Part shown: positions 7,492 through 13,276 of the stretch, piece after piece
Position numbering within the stretch: position 1 is the stretch's first letter
Layout: every line of letters begins with the position of its first letter
Assembly: GCA_038209965.1 (NCBI GenBank)
Contig: JBBQXF010000130.1
Location: 1 to 13,276 of the forward strand
DNA: 13,276 bases
Direction of reading: 5' to 3'
Source: JALONO01 sp038209965
Lineage (GTDB): Bacteria; Bacteroidota; Bacteroidia; Cytophagales; Thermoflexibacteraceae
Position numbers and translations under genes: made by a program
Notes under the pieces: model-generated
What the model was told of the DNA's origin: nothing
The model's database searches: none
What the model saw: only the letters and a program-made list of their open reading frames with translations

Positions 7492-7848
7492 ATGAAAAGT
7501 AAATCATTCTTGTGCTTGGTAGGCTTATTCGTGCTTACACTTGCAACATCTTTTATCGCTCCGAACAACGCACGCCGTGGTTCTTTTACTATCAAAAACG
7601 ACTCGGACTGGAAGATTACCGAGATTTATTTCGGCCTGGAAGACGGAAGTGTTGAGTGGGGCGAAGACTACTTGAGTAGCTCTATTGCCCCTGGCGGCTC
7701 ATTGAAATTCTACAACATTCCCACTGGTTCGTATGGCGTGATGGTAAAGGATGACAGTGGGGATACTTGTATTCACCGCGAAATAGACATCGATGCGGGT
7801 CAAGAATGGTCATGGAGTTTCGATAATACAGAATGCAGCGACGAATAA
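7492..7848 (+). CDS. Small secreted protein of unknown function (118 aa)
   Basis: Residues 1-22 form a Sec signal peptide: Lys at 2 and 4, a hydrophobic core (FLCLVGLFVLTLATSF), and probable cleavage near residue 23-28. The mature part of about 90 residues is acidic and rich in Gly, Ser and aromatic residues. It includes NDSDWKITEIYF, then a W-G-E-D motif at 56-59, an APGGS turn at 66-70 and YGVMVKDDSGDTC at 81-93, a layout that suggests a short beta-sandwich. Two cysteines (93 and 115) could form a disulfide outside the cytoplasm. I recall many small exported bacterial proteins with the same general plan (a polar first strand, W-G-D/E-D, a glycine turn, then a strand with V-x-D-x-x-G), but no assigned function. 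It is monocistronic: a terminator precedes it and the next gene is convergent. The reading frame is well supported by the signal peptide and the composition. Confidence 0.8.
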   Translation: MKSKSFLCLVGLFVLTLATSFIAPNNARRGSFTIKNDSDWKITEIYFGLEDGSVEWGEDYLSSSIAPGGSLKFYNIPTGSYGVMVKDDSGDTCIHREIDIDAGQEWSWSFDNTECSDE

Positions 7849-8204
7849 CCTAGCTTTCCATTGCTAATCAAAAAAGTTGAAGTTGAGCGACTCATTTAGG
7901 TTACTCTCATCGGTATTTTTTAGAGAATACATCTTTGAAAATCAACACTTTATCTGCTGATCTTTATGATATTGATGGTGTTATGTGTTGGTATTTTGCT
8001 TCAAACTTTTTAGCCTTGGATTGACGAGCACCTTTAATGTATCCATACAACGGGTACAATTGCACGCACATTTTGAAAATAAAACTTGTGTTTCGTGAAA
8101 CACCGCCTCTTTGGGGTGGCACGGTGCTTTACGCACAGGCTGCCGCAAAGTTCCTTCTAAGGCAACTCCCGATAGTGCGCGACTTTACTTTGCCGAATCA
8201 ACTT

Positions 8205-8255
8205 GGTAAGGCAATCAAAAATCCAACAGCTCGTTGGATTTTTGATTGCTTTACC
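8205..8255. terminator. Long hairpin, probable bidirectional terminator between convergent genes
   Basis: Arms of 23 nt (8205-8227 and 8233-8255) pair along their whole length with a single G-T wobble, around a 5-nt loop. The stem holds an A5/T5 segment, so on either strand a core hairpin (tccaac/gttgga) is followed directly by TTTTT, which can stop transcription from both sides. The outer 12 bp of pairing (ggtaaggcaatc) is not needed for termination, so a palindromic repeat element is an alternative. Confidence 0.6.
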
Positions 8256-8343
8256 TCTACTCATGTATCATATATCAATCAAATTTCTGAAATACTAAGC
8301 ATAGATAAGTTACACCAAAAAATTATCAACCGGTAGGGTCAAA

Positions 8344-8361
8344 AATAGTGTAAATACTATT
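8344..8361 (-). terminator. Weak AT-rich terminator-like hairpin downstream of the transporter gene
   Basis: AATAGT at 8344-8349 pairs with ACTATT at 8356-8361. Read on the minus strand, the second arm runs directly into a run of five T's. It lies more than 220 nt after the transporter's stop codon and the stem is AT-only apart from one G-C pair, so it is only a candidate. Confidence 0.3.
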
Positions 8362-8584
8362 TCCCAATTTACGGCGGGAAATGTCGGATTGAGGCCGCCG
8401 CTTGCAGTTATTGAGCCAAAAGGAGTCCGATCTGAGCGAGGTTGCGGGGCGTTCTCGTTGCTAGCGCAGAAATTGGACTGGCCAACAGCTGGCCGGAGTG
8501 ACAAACCGCAAAAAGAAGCCACCATAACGCTGGTTTCATACACTTTGATCATCCATCCATCGCCCAAAGAATCGGCGTGGCCCC

Positions 8585-9511
8585 TCACTTCCCCTTGCGC
8601 AGGCCAATGAGCAATACTCCCGCCAGCACCAACCCTGTGCCCACCAGTTGCCAGATCAATACCGGTTCGCCCAAGAATACATGGGCCAGCGCAATGGTGG
8701 ACACCGGCCCAACGCTGCCCACGATGGATGCGTTGCCCGACCCGATGAGCAGGATGCCCTTGGCGGTCAACATGGCTGGGATTATAGTCGCGATCAGGGC
8801 CATCCAACCAGTGATCTGATACACTTCACCGGTGAAATTGAACAAGTTGGACGGCTGCAAGATTAAAAACTGGAGCACTATGGGCACAGTGGCAAACACC
8901 ATGATGTAGGAAGTATAAAGCATGGAGGAACCCACCCTGGGGATGAGTTGACCGCTGCCCACGATGTAAGTGGAGTAAGCGAGGGCCGAACAGAAAATGA
9001 GTAATGCCCCGAACCAGACGTGCCCCCCAGCCAATGATACGTCGGCGAACAAGGCCACCGCAATGCCCGCGTAAGTGAGCAGGAGCGCATACACTTGGGT
9101 GCGGGTAATGGGCTGGTGGAACCGCACCGCCACGATCAGGATCACGATGGTCGGGTAAATGAACAGGATGAGCCGCTCCAACCCCGCACTCAGGTAGCGA
9201 AGCCCCATAAAATCCAGGAGCGAAGACAGGTAGTAACCCATGAAGGCCATTAGTACTAACAGCCAGCGATCCCGGAGGCTAAACTGGAAAAACGAAACCT
9301 TGGGCCAATAATACCCAATCACTCCAACGAAAAACGGGGCTGAAAATAGCATCCGCAAGGTCAGGATCGAGGTGGCATCCAGTTGGTGGAGGTATAGCAG
9401 TTTGACCATGATGGCCTTAGAAGCAAAACCGACCGCCCCCAGCATGACCATCAGTACCCCAATGACCTGTTTGGGGGCCAGTACTGCGGGATTGATTTTT
9501 TTTTGCACCAC
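8585..9511 (-). CDS. EamA-family (DMT superfamily) membrane transporter, 308 aa
   Basis: Inner-membrane carrier of the drug/metabolite transporter superfamily. The length and about ten hydrophobic segments fit the usual two-EamA-domain layout. The first repeat is at residues 15-155 and includes GLRYLSAGLERLILFIYP at 103-120. The second is at 165-303 and includes GNASIVGSVGPVSTIALAHVF at 259-279 followed by GEPV, the typical EamA ending with a Gly/Pro-rich turn. The C-terminal LRKGK is cytoplasmic. Substrate cannot be predicted; family members export amino acids, metabolites or drugs. The start is a GTG at 9509-9511, with a second GTG directly after it. No in-frame ATG exists upstream close by, and the next internal ATG falls inside the first membrane span, so one of the two GTGs is likely. 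It lies downstream of fabI on the same strand, but a strong hairpin separates them. Confidence 0.88.
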   Translation of the reverse strand: MVQKKINPAVLAPKQVIGVLMVMLGAVGFASKAIMVKLLYLHQLDATSILTLRMLFSAPFFVGVIGYYWPKVSFFQFSLRDRWLLVLMAFMGYYLSSLLDFMGLRYLSAGLERLILFIYPTIVILIVAVRFHQPITRTQVYALLLTYAGIAVALFADVSLAGGHVWFGALLIFCSALAYSTYIVGSGQLIPRVGSSMLYTSYIMVFATVPIVLQFLILQPSNLFNFTGEVYQITGWMALIATIIPAMLTAKGILLIGSGNASIVGSVGPVSTIALAHVFLGEPVLIWQLVGTGLVLAGVLLIGLRKGK

Positions 9512-9539
9512 TAAGAGCGGGTTGGGAGTAAGTGAACAT

Positions 9540-9580
9540 AAAATAGGGTAGAGAAACCTTGCGAAGGTTTCTCTACCCTA
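9540..9580 (-). terminator. 17-bp perfect hairpin downstream of fabI (terminator or palindromic repeat)
   Basis: Positions 9544-9560 pair perfectly with 9564-9580 around a 3-nt loop. On the minus strand the stem is followed by TTTTA, so it can terminate fabI transcription; on the plus strand no T-run follows. The hairpin core, gtagagaaacctt and its complement, resembles the gtagagac-type dispersed palindromes known from several bacterial groups (recall). It leaves only about 30 bp for a promoter of the transporter gene, so read-through is possible. Confidence 0.7.
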
Positions 9581-9626
9581 GGAGATAACAAATGGTGAGC
9601 AAAAAAGGCTTGGCCAAAGGCAATAT

Positions 9627-10442
9627 TTACGCCTTATCACCGAACCGTTCCATGATGGCATCACTGATCCCGGTGGAAGAAAAACCGCCATCGTGGAACA
9701 AATTCTGCATGGTCACTTTGCGGGTAAGGTCCGAGAACAGGGTGATCACATAATCGGCACAGTCTTCGGCGGTGGCATTGCCCAGCGGCGATAGCTTGTC
9801 GGCATAGTCCATGAACACATCAAAACCGCCTACGCCCGTCCCGGCAGTGGTGGCAGTGGGCGATTGGGACACCGTGTTCACCCGGATTTTCTGGAGCTTG
9901 CCCAAACGGTAGCCGTAGCTCCGGGCAATGGACTCGAGCATGGCTTTGGCTTGGGCCATGTCGGCATAATCGGGGAACACCCGCTGGGCCGCCATGTAGG
10001 TGAGGGCCACAATGGAACCGTAATCGTTGAAAGCGTTTAGTTTTTCGCCCACTTGCATCATTTTATGGAACGACAGGGCCGAAATATCCAAGGTTTTTTG
10101 GAACCAGTCGTAGTTCAGATCACCGTAGTTTTTTTTCTTGCGCACATTGGGGCTCATGCCAATGGAGTGGAGGACAAAATCAATCTTGCCGCCCAAGTGA
10201 TCCATTGACTGGGTGTAGAGGGTCGAAATATCTTCCAAGACAGTGGCATCGGCGGGGATCACGATTGTGCCGCACTGCTCAGCCAATTGGTTGATCACGC
10301 CCAAGCGCAGGGCCACCGGGGCGTTGGTCAAAGTGAAGTTGGCCCCTTCTTCCTTGGCCCGGAGCGCTACTTTCCACGCGATGGAATTTTCGTCCAGTGC
10401 GCCAGTAATAATGCCCCGTTTGCCTTTGAGTAAGTTGTACAT
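9627..10442 (-). CDS. fabI: Enoyl-[acyl-carrier-protein] reductase (NADH)
   Basis: Catalyses the last step of each type II fatty-acid elongation cycle in the cytoplasm: reduction of trans-2-enoyl-ACP to acyl-ACP. The 271-residue length is normal. It is a short-chain dehydrogenase fold with an N-terminal nucleotide-binding motif (ITGALDENSIAW at 12-23), an HSIGM segment at 92-96, and the FabI catalytic pattern Tyr149, Tyr159 and Lys166 (TYM..., PDY, AK); the Tyr159-Lys166 spacing equals that of E. coli Tyr156-Lys163. The SQSPTATTAG loop (192-201) and the C-terminal QNLFHDGGFSS are the form I recall for Bacteroidota FabI. The ATG at 10440-10442 lies 19 bp after the sucC stop codon, so the two genes are probably co-transcribed from the promoter upstream of sucC. 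A 17-bp hairpin follows the gene. Being FabI, it is the expected target type for triclosan-class inhibitors. Confidence 0.95.
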   Translation of the reverse strand: MYNLLKGKRGIITGALDENSIAWKVALRAKEEGANFTLTNAPVALRLGVINQLAEQCGTIVIPADATVLEDISTLYTQSMDHLGGKIDFVLHSIGMSPNVRKKKNYGDLNYDWFQKTLDISALSFHKMMQVGEKLNAFNDYGSIVALTYMAAQRVFPDYADMAQAKAMLESIARSYGYRLGKLQKIRVNTVSQSPTATTAGTGVGGFDVFMDYADKLSPLGNATAEDCADYVITLFSDLTRKVTMQNLFHDGGFSSTGISDAIMERFGDKA

Positions 10443-10461
10443 GAGTTGATGGTTGGTTAAA

Positions 10462-11676
10462 TTAAAGGGCGAGGGCTTCCGTTACCCGGGCCGCTGCATC
10501 TTTGAGCACAATGGCCGAGGTTACTTTGAGGCCCGATTCTTGGATAACGCGGGCACCTTCTTCGGCGTTGGTTCCTTGCAAACGGACAATGATCGGCACT
10601 TTGATACCGCCAATTTTCTTGTAAGCTTCCACTACGCCCATTGCCACGCGATCGCAGCGCACAATCCCGCCAAAAATATTGATCAAGATCGCTTTCACGT
10701 TCGGATCTTTGAGGATGATGCGAAACCCGGCTTCCACTGTTTGGGCATTGGCCCCACCGCCCACATCGAGGAAGTTGGCCGGCTCGCCGCCCGAGAGCTT
10801 GATGATGTCCATCGTGGCCATGGCCAAACCGGCACCATTCACCATACAGCCCACGTTGCCGTCGAGCTTCACGTAGTTCAACCCGGCTGCCGAAGCTTCC
10901 ACTTCCAAGGGATCTTCCTCGGTGGTATCGCGCAAGTCGGCAATGTGTTTGTGGCGAAACAGGGCATTGTCATCAATATTGACTTTGGCATCAACCGCCA
11001 AAATTTTATTGTCCGAAGTTTTGAGGCAAGGGTTGATTTCAAACTGGTTGGCATCGCAGGCGAGGTAGGCCCCGTAAAGTGCCGTCAGAAATTTGACCAT
11101 TTCTTTGAAACCTTCGCCGCTCAAACCGAGGGCAAAAGCCACTTTGCGGGACTGGAAAGGTTGCAGGCCGATGGCAGGGTCAATCCACTCTTTGTAGATT
11201 TTTTCGGGGTGGTTGTGGGCCACTTCCTCGATGTCCATCCCGCCTTCGGTGCTGGCCATAATGACATTGCAGGCTTTGGCCCGGTCGAGCAATATGGCAA
11301 TGTAAAATTCTTTGGGTTCATTCGCCCCGGCGTAGTACACGTCTTGAGCAATCAACACCTTATTTACTTTTTTGCCCGCTGGGCCAGTTTGGATGGTCAC
11401 CAATGTGTTGCCGAGCAGGTTTTTGGCCACCGTTTCCACTTTCTCCAAGTTGGTACAAAACTTTACCCCTTCTTGGTTGGTCTCGATGGTGCGGCCCTTG
11501 CCGCGCCCTCCGGCGTGGATCTGGGCTTTGACCACCCAACCTTGGGTGCCCGTTTCGGCCTGTAGCTCGCGGGCCGCCTCTACCGCCGCTTGGGGGGTCG
11601 ATACGACTATGCCCTCTTGCACGCGTACGCCATGGCTTTTGAGGATTTCCTTGCCTTGATATTCGTGGATATTCAT
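10462..11676 (-). CDS. sucC: Succinyl-CoA synthetase (ADP-forming) beta subunit
   Basis: TCA-cycle enzyme, beta subunit of the alpha/beta complex that interconverts succinyl-CoA and succinate with ATP (or GTP) formation in the cytoplasm. The 404-residue length is typical. An N-terminal ATP-grasp domain starts with MNIHEYQGKEILKSHGV and has the nucleotide-binding stretch VVKAQIHAGGRGKGRT (48-63). Metal ligands Asn215 (FEINP) and Asp229 (AVDAK) keep the 14-residue spacing of E. coli Asn199/Asp213. The C-terminal CoA-ligase domain (about 260-404) has GNVGCMVNGAGLAMATMD, FLDVGGGA and NIFGGIVRCD (333-342). The ATG at 11674-11676 gives the canonical N-terminus. It is followed 19 bp later by fabI. 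The alpha-subunit gene sucD is not adjacent on either side; in E. coli the two are neighbours, so here the subunits must be balanced from separate loci. Confidence 0.96.
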   Translation of the reverse strand: MNIHEYQGKEILKSHGVRVQEGIVVSTPQAAVEAARELQAETGTQGWVVKAQIHAGGRGKGRTIETNQEGVKFCTNLEKVETVAKNLLGNTLVTIQTGPAGKKVNKVLIAQDVYYAGANEPKEFYIAILLDRAKACNVIMASTEGGMDIEEVAHNHPEKIYKEWIDPAIGLQPFQSRKVAFALGLSGEGFKEMVKFLTALYGAYLACDANQFEINPCLKTSDNKILAVDAKVNIDDNALFRHKHIADLRDTTEEDPLEVEASAAGLNYVKLDGNVGCMVNGAGLAMATMDIIKLSGGEPANFLDVGGGANAQTVEAGFRIILKDPNVKAILINIFGGIVRCDRVAMGVVEAYKKIGGIKVPIIVRLQGTNAEEGARVIQESGLKVTSAIVLKDAAARVTEALAL

Positions 11677-11729
11677 GTCCGAAAACGGTTGATGATTGCT
11701 TTAATTAATCGAAATGGGCTTTGCCCGCC

Positions 11730-11759
11730 CAAAAATAGCAAAAAGCGGATTAGCTACAA
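11730..11759 (-). promoter_or_regulatory. Candidate Bacteroidota promoter for sucC-fabI
   Basis: On the minus strand, TATTTTTG (11737 to 11730) matches TAnnTTTG exactly and a TTG (11759 to 11757) lies 19 nt upstream, the expected spacing. Transcription would begin near 11723, leaving a leader of about 45 nt before the sucC ATG. This is the best promoter match in the window. Confidence 0.5.
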
Positions 11760-11822
11760 GGCATAGATCCATATTTTGCCGGAGCAGTGCGCAAAAACCC
11801 CCTTGATGAGCGCGATCAATCC

Positions 11823-12269
11823 CTACAATCGCTTGACCACCAATTTGGCCGATTGGGGGCTGGTGTCCACGCCTGGGTTGCCGGGGATGCCGGGATAGGG
11901 CAGCACATCCTCCAAAATGATGCGGTAGCGTTGCCCGGCCAGACTGATCTCCACCGAGTCGCGGGTGAGCATGGGCTGGGCGGGTTGTTCGCCCTTGCAT
12001 TCGCCCAGGCAGAGCGCACCCGTCGGGGATTGGCCGCTGCCGCTCAGCCCAAAACACACGGTGACATTGCCCATGCGGATGCAGCGGGCGTTGGTCGGGC
12101 AGCGGCTCTCGGCTATTTCGTTGACTGTTAGCTGGGCACCATCGGCCAAGCTGAACGACTGGCGGGCTTGGAGCGCAAACTTCTCTTCGGCCGGGTAGGA
12201 CGGGCCGGCTTTTTGGCAACCCAACAAGAAAGAACAAAAGAGGACGAAGCTGAACAATTGATTTTTCAT
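11823..12269 (-). CDS. Small cysteine-rich lipoprotein with SRCP motif (148 aa)
   Basis: Begins with a lipoprotein signal peptide: MKNQ, a hydrophobic core, and lipobox L-L-G-C with the lipidated Cys at residue 18. The ATG at 12267-12269 is chosen because it places the signal peptide at the N-terminus; an in-frame ATG 13 codons upstream (12308) would add a polar stretch before it. The mature protein has five further cysteines (57, 63, 72, 87, 91) in one segment with ESRCPTNARCIRMG (54-67). The SRCPxxxxCxxxG pattern recurs in small exported proteins of Bacteroidota and Proteobacteria (recall), with no function known to me. The C-terminal half has short beta-like strands and a Pro/Gly-rich run (YPGIPGNPG). 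Four or more cysteines could form disulfides in the periplasm. It is divergent from hslU and upstream of sucC on the same strand, but sucC appears to have its own promoter. Confidence 0.8.
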   Translation of the reverse strand: MKNQLFSFVLFCSFLLGCQKAGPSYPAEEKFALQARQSFSLADGAQLTVNEIAESRCPTNARCIRMGNVTVCFGLSGSGQSPTGALCLGECKGEQPAQPMLTRDSVEISLAGQRYRIILEDVLPYPGIPGNPGVDTSPQSAKLVVKRL

Positions 12270-12395
12270 CACGTTGCTGGGTTGAACTGGTTGACTGATT
12301 TGGGCCATTTGCCCATTGTGATATACGAAAACGAATCAATTTAGGTATCATTGCCTGTGCAAAGCCCCAGCGACAAACCCAAATATGAACTTTCC

Positions 12396-12425
12396 TTTAA
12401 AATTGCCAACGGATACTTATTTTTG
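12396..12425 (+). promoter_or_regulatory. Candidate promoter for hslU
   Basis: TATTTTTG at 12418-12425 is an exact TAnnTTTG match; TTTA at 12396-12399 sits 18 nt upstream as a weak -33 element. It lies in the 289-bp divergent gap between the lipoprotein gene and hslU, giving a leader of about 125 nt. Only the -7 box is strong. Confidence 0.35.
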
Positions 12426-12558
12426 TGCATTGGCTGGAAGGACTAGCACCATTTTTTGGCAGGCGGGAGCAGCGCGTCAACCACACAACCCTTGACCCGT
12501 CCGTTGCGTCGATCAAAAACCAGTAACCATTCACTTTTTTACCCGCAATTCAACCACT

Positions 12559-13276
12559 ATGCTGGATGACGAGAAGTTCCTGACCCCGAGGCAAATTGTG
12601 GGGGAGTTGGACAAATATATTATTGGCCAGCACGATGCCAAGCGCAATGTGGCCATTGCCCTCCGCAACCGCTGGCGGCGCATGAACTCCCGGGAAGACA
12701 TGCGCCGGGAAATCATCCCCAACAACATCCTCATGATCGGGGCCACCGGGGTGGGCAAAACCGAGATTGCCCGGCGGTTGGCCAAAATTGCCGATGCGCC
12801 CTTTATCAAGGTGGAGGCCTCCAAATTTACCGAAGTGGGCTACGTGGGCCGCGATGTGGAAAGCATGGTGCGCGATCTGGTGGAGCAATCGGTCAACATG
12901 GTGAAAGCCCAGAAGAAAGAGGAAGTGCAACAAAAAGCGGCCGCCGTGGTGGAAGACATCATCTTGGATGCCCTCATCCCCTCGATCCGCAACCGCAAGA
13001 ACAACTTGGGGGGCACCGACGGCCCTTATGTCACCGACAGTGACATTGAAATCAACGAGCGCACCCGGGAGCGTTTCCGCGAAAAACTCCGCAACGGAGA
13101 AATGGAAGATCGCAAAATTGAGATCAACATTGAAGGCTCGGGCGGCTCGGGTGTGGGCATTGTGGGTGGGGGCATCGACGAAGTGTCCATGATGAACATC
13201 CAAGAGATGATCGGATCGATGATGCCCAAGAAGACCAAAAAACGCAAGGTGACCATCGCGGAGGCCCGCCGACTGC
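12559..13276 (+). CDS. hslU: HslU, ATPase subunit of the HslUV protease (3' partial)
   Basis: AAA+ unfoldase that feeds substrates into the HslV peptidase in the cytoplasm. The reading frame is open to the window's end; 239 codons are visible of roughly 440-480 expected. The N-terminus (FLTPRQIVGELDKYIIGQ, then AKRNVAIALRNRWRR) is highly characteristic. Walker A GATGVGKT is at 61-68 with Lys67. The pore loop GYVGRD is at 94-99, with the substrate-gripping Tyr at 95. Residues from about 110 on are the HslU-specific I-domain: charged helices (110-140), then a Gly-rich stretch around 193-205 and a Met-rich segment (MMNIQEMIGSMMP). Walker B and the sensor motifs lie beyond the edge. The ATG at 12559 matches the usual family start, with no strong ribosome-binding site. 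No hslV is next to its 5' side; the upstream neighbour is a divergent lipoprotein gene. Confidence 0.96.
   Translation, partial: MLDDEKFLTPRQIVGELDKYIIGQHDAKRNVAIALRNRWRRMNSREDMRREIIPNNILMIGATGVGKTEIARRLAKIADAPFIKVEASKFTEVGYVGRDVESMVRDLVEQSVNMVKAQKKEEVQQKAAAVVEDIILDALIPSIRNRKNNLGGTDGPYVTDSDIEINERTRERFREKLRNGEMEDRKIEINIEGSGGSGVGIVGGGIDEVSMMNIQEMIGSMMPKKTKKRKVTIAEARRL

Larger units (their letters stand above)
7849..8584. other. Gene-free, structured gap between two convergent genes
   Basis: This gap separates the secreted protein gene (+) from the transporter gene (-). The left third is AT-rich and plain. From about 8088 to 8255 the sequence is dense in inverted repeats: a 16-bp palindrome with 7-bp arms at 8088-8103; GCAAAGT at 8145-8151 facing ACTTTGC at 8187-8193; and a 23-bp near-perfect stem at 8205-8255. 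A 99-codon open frame (8037-8336) crosses all of these and has an unconvincing translation, so I do not call it a gene. Right of 8362 nothing clear is seen apart from a short GGCCA/TGGCC inverted repeat near 8480-8495. Confidence 0.55.

Noticed and set aside
8088..8103. Palindrome resembling a ParB-binding parS site
   Set aside because: The arms resemble those of parS (TGTTTCACGTGAAACA), but the centre is two bases short, giving wrong half-site spacing, and no parAB is nearby.
8037..8336. 99-codon open frame in the convergent gap
   Set aside because: It crosses the 23-bp stem and several other inverted repeats, lacks any domain or signal, and has composition unlike neighbouring genes.
10453..11565. 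370-codon open frame antisense to sucC
   Set aside because: sucC on the other strand is unambiguous; the antisense product is rich in His/Phe/Gly without motif.
11760..11822. Terminator for the lipoprotein gene
   Set aside because: A five-T run is present on the minus strand, but no convincing stem precedes it.

Overview
This window looks like a chromosomal stretch from a member of the Bacteroidota. The support is: (i) an enoyl-ACP reductase whose C-terminal half has the form I recall from this phylum (SQSPTATTAG, then QNLFHDGGFSS); (ii) an ABC permease fused to an M1-type peptidase, an architecture I know mainly from Bacteroidota; (iii) genes without clear Shine-Dalgarno sequences; and (iv) several upstream matches to the phylum's TTTG / TAnnTTTG promoter pattern. 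A Saprospiraceae/Cytophagia-like lineage is possible but is only a guess. No tRNA, rRNA, CRISPR array, transposase or phage gene was seen.

Layout, left to right. 1-1587 (+): an RluB/RsuA-type pseudouridine synthase, cut at its 5' end, with a long low-complexity N-terminal tail built from about nine copies of a 54-bp in-frame repeat, followed by a strong terminator and about 720 bp without genes. 2309-7067 (+): an ABC ATPase and, 196 bp later, a 1224-residue permease/M1-peptidase fusion that very likely form one machine, closed by a terminator. 7492-7848 (+): a small secreted protein of unknown function. 7849-8584: a structured gene-free gap between convergent genes, containing a near-perfect 23-bp hairpin. 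8585-9511 (-): an EamA-type transporter. 9627-11676 (-): sucC and fabI, 19 bp apart and probably one transcript, with a good promoter upstream of sucC and a 17-bp perfect hairpin after fabI. 11823-12269 (-): a small cysteine-rich lipoprotein. 12559-13276 (+): the N-terminal part of hslU, running off the window.

Functionally the region mixes housekeeping genes (rRNA modification, TCA cycle, fatty-acid synthesis, HslUV proteolysis) with envelope genes (ABC/M1 system, secreted protein, lipoprotein, DMT transporter). I saw no clear new defence or mobile system. The most noteworthy items are the ABC/M1 fusion with its altered active-site motifs, the homogenised repeat tail of the pseudouridine synthase, and the intergenic palindromes.
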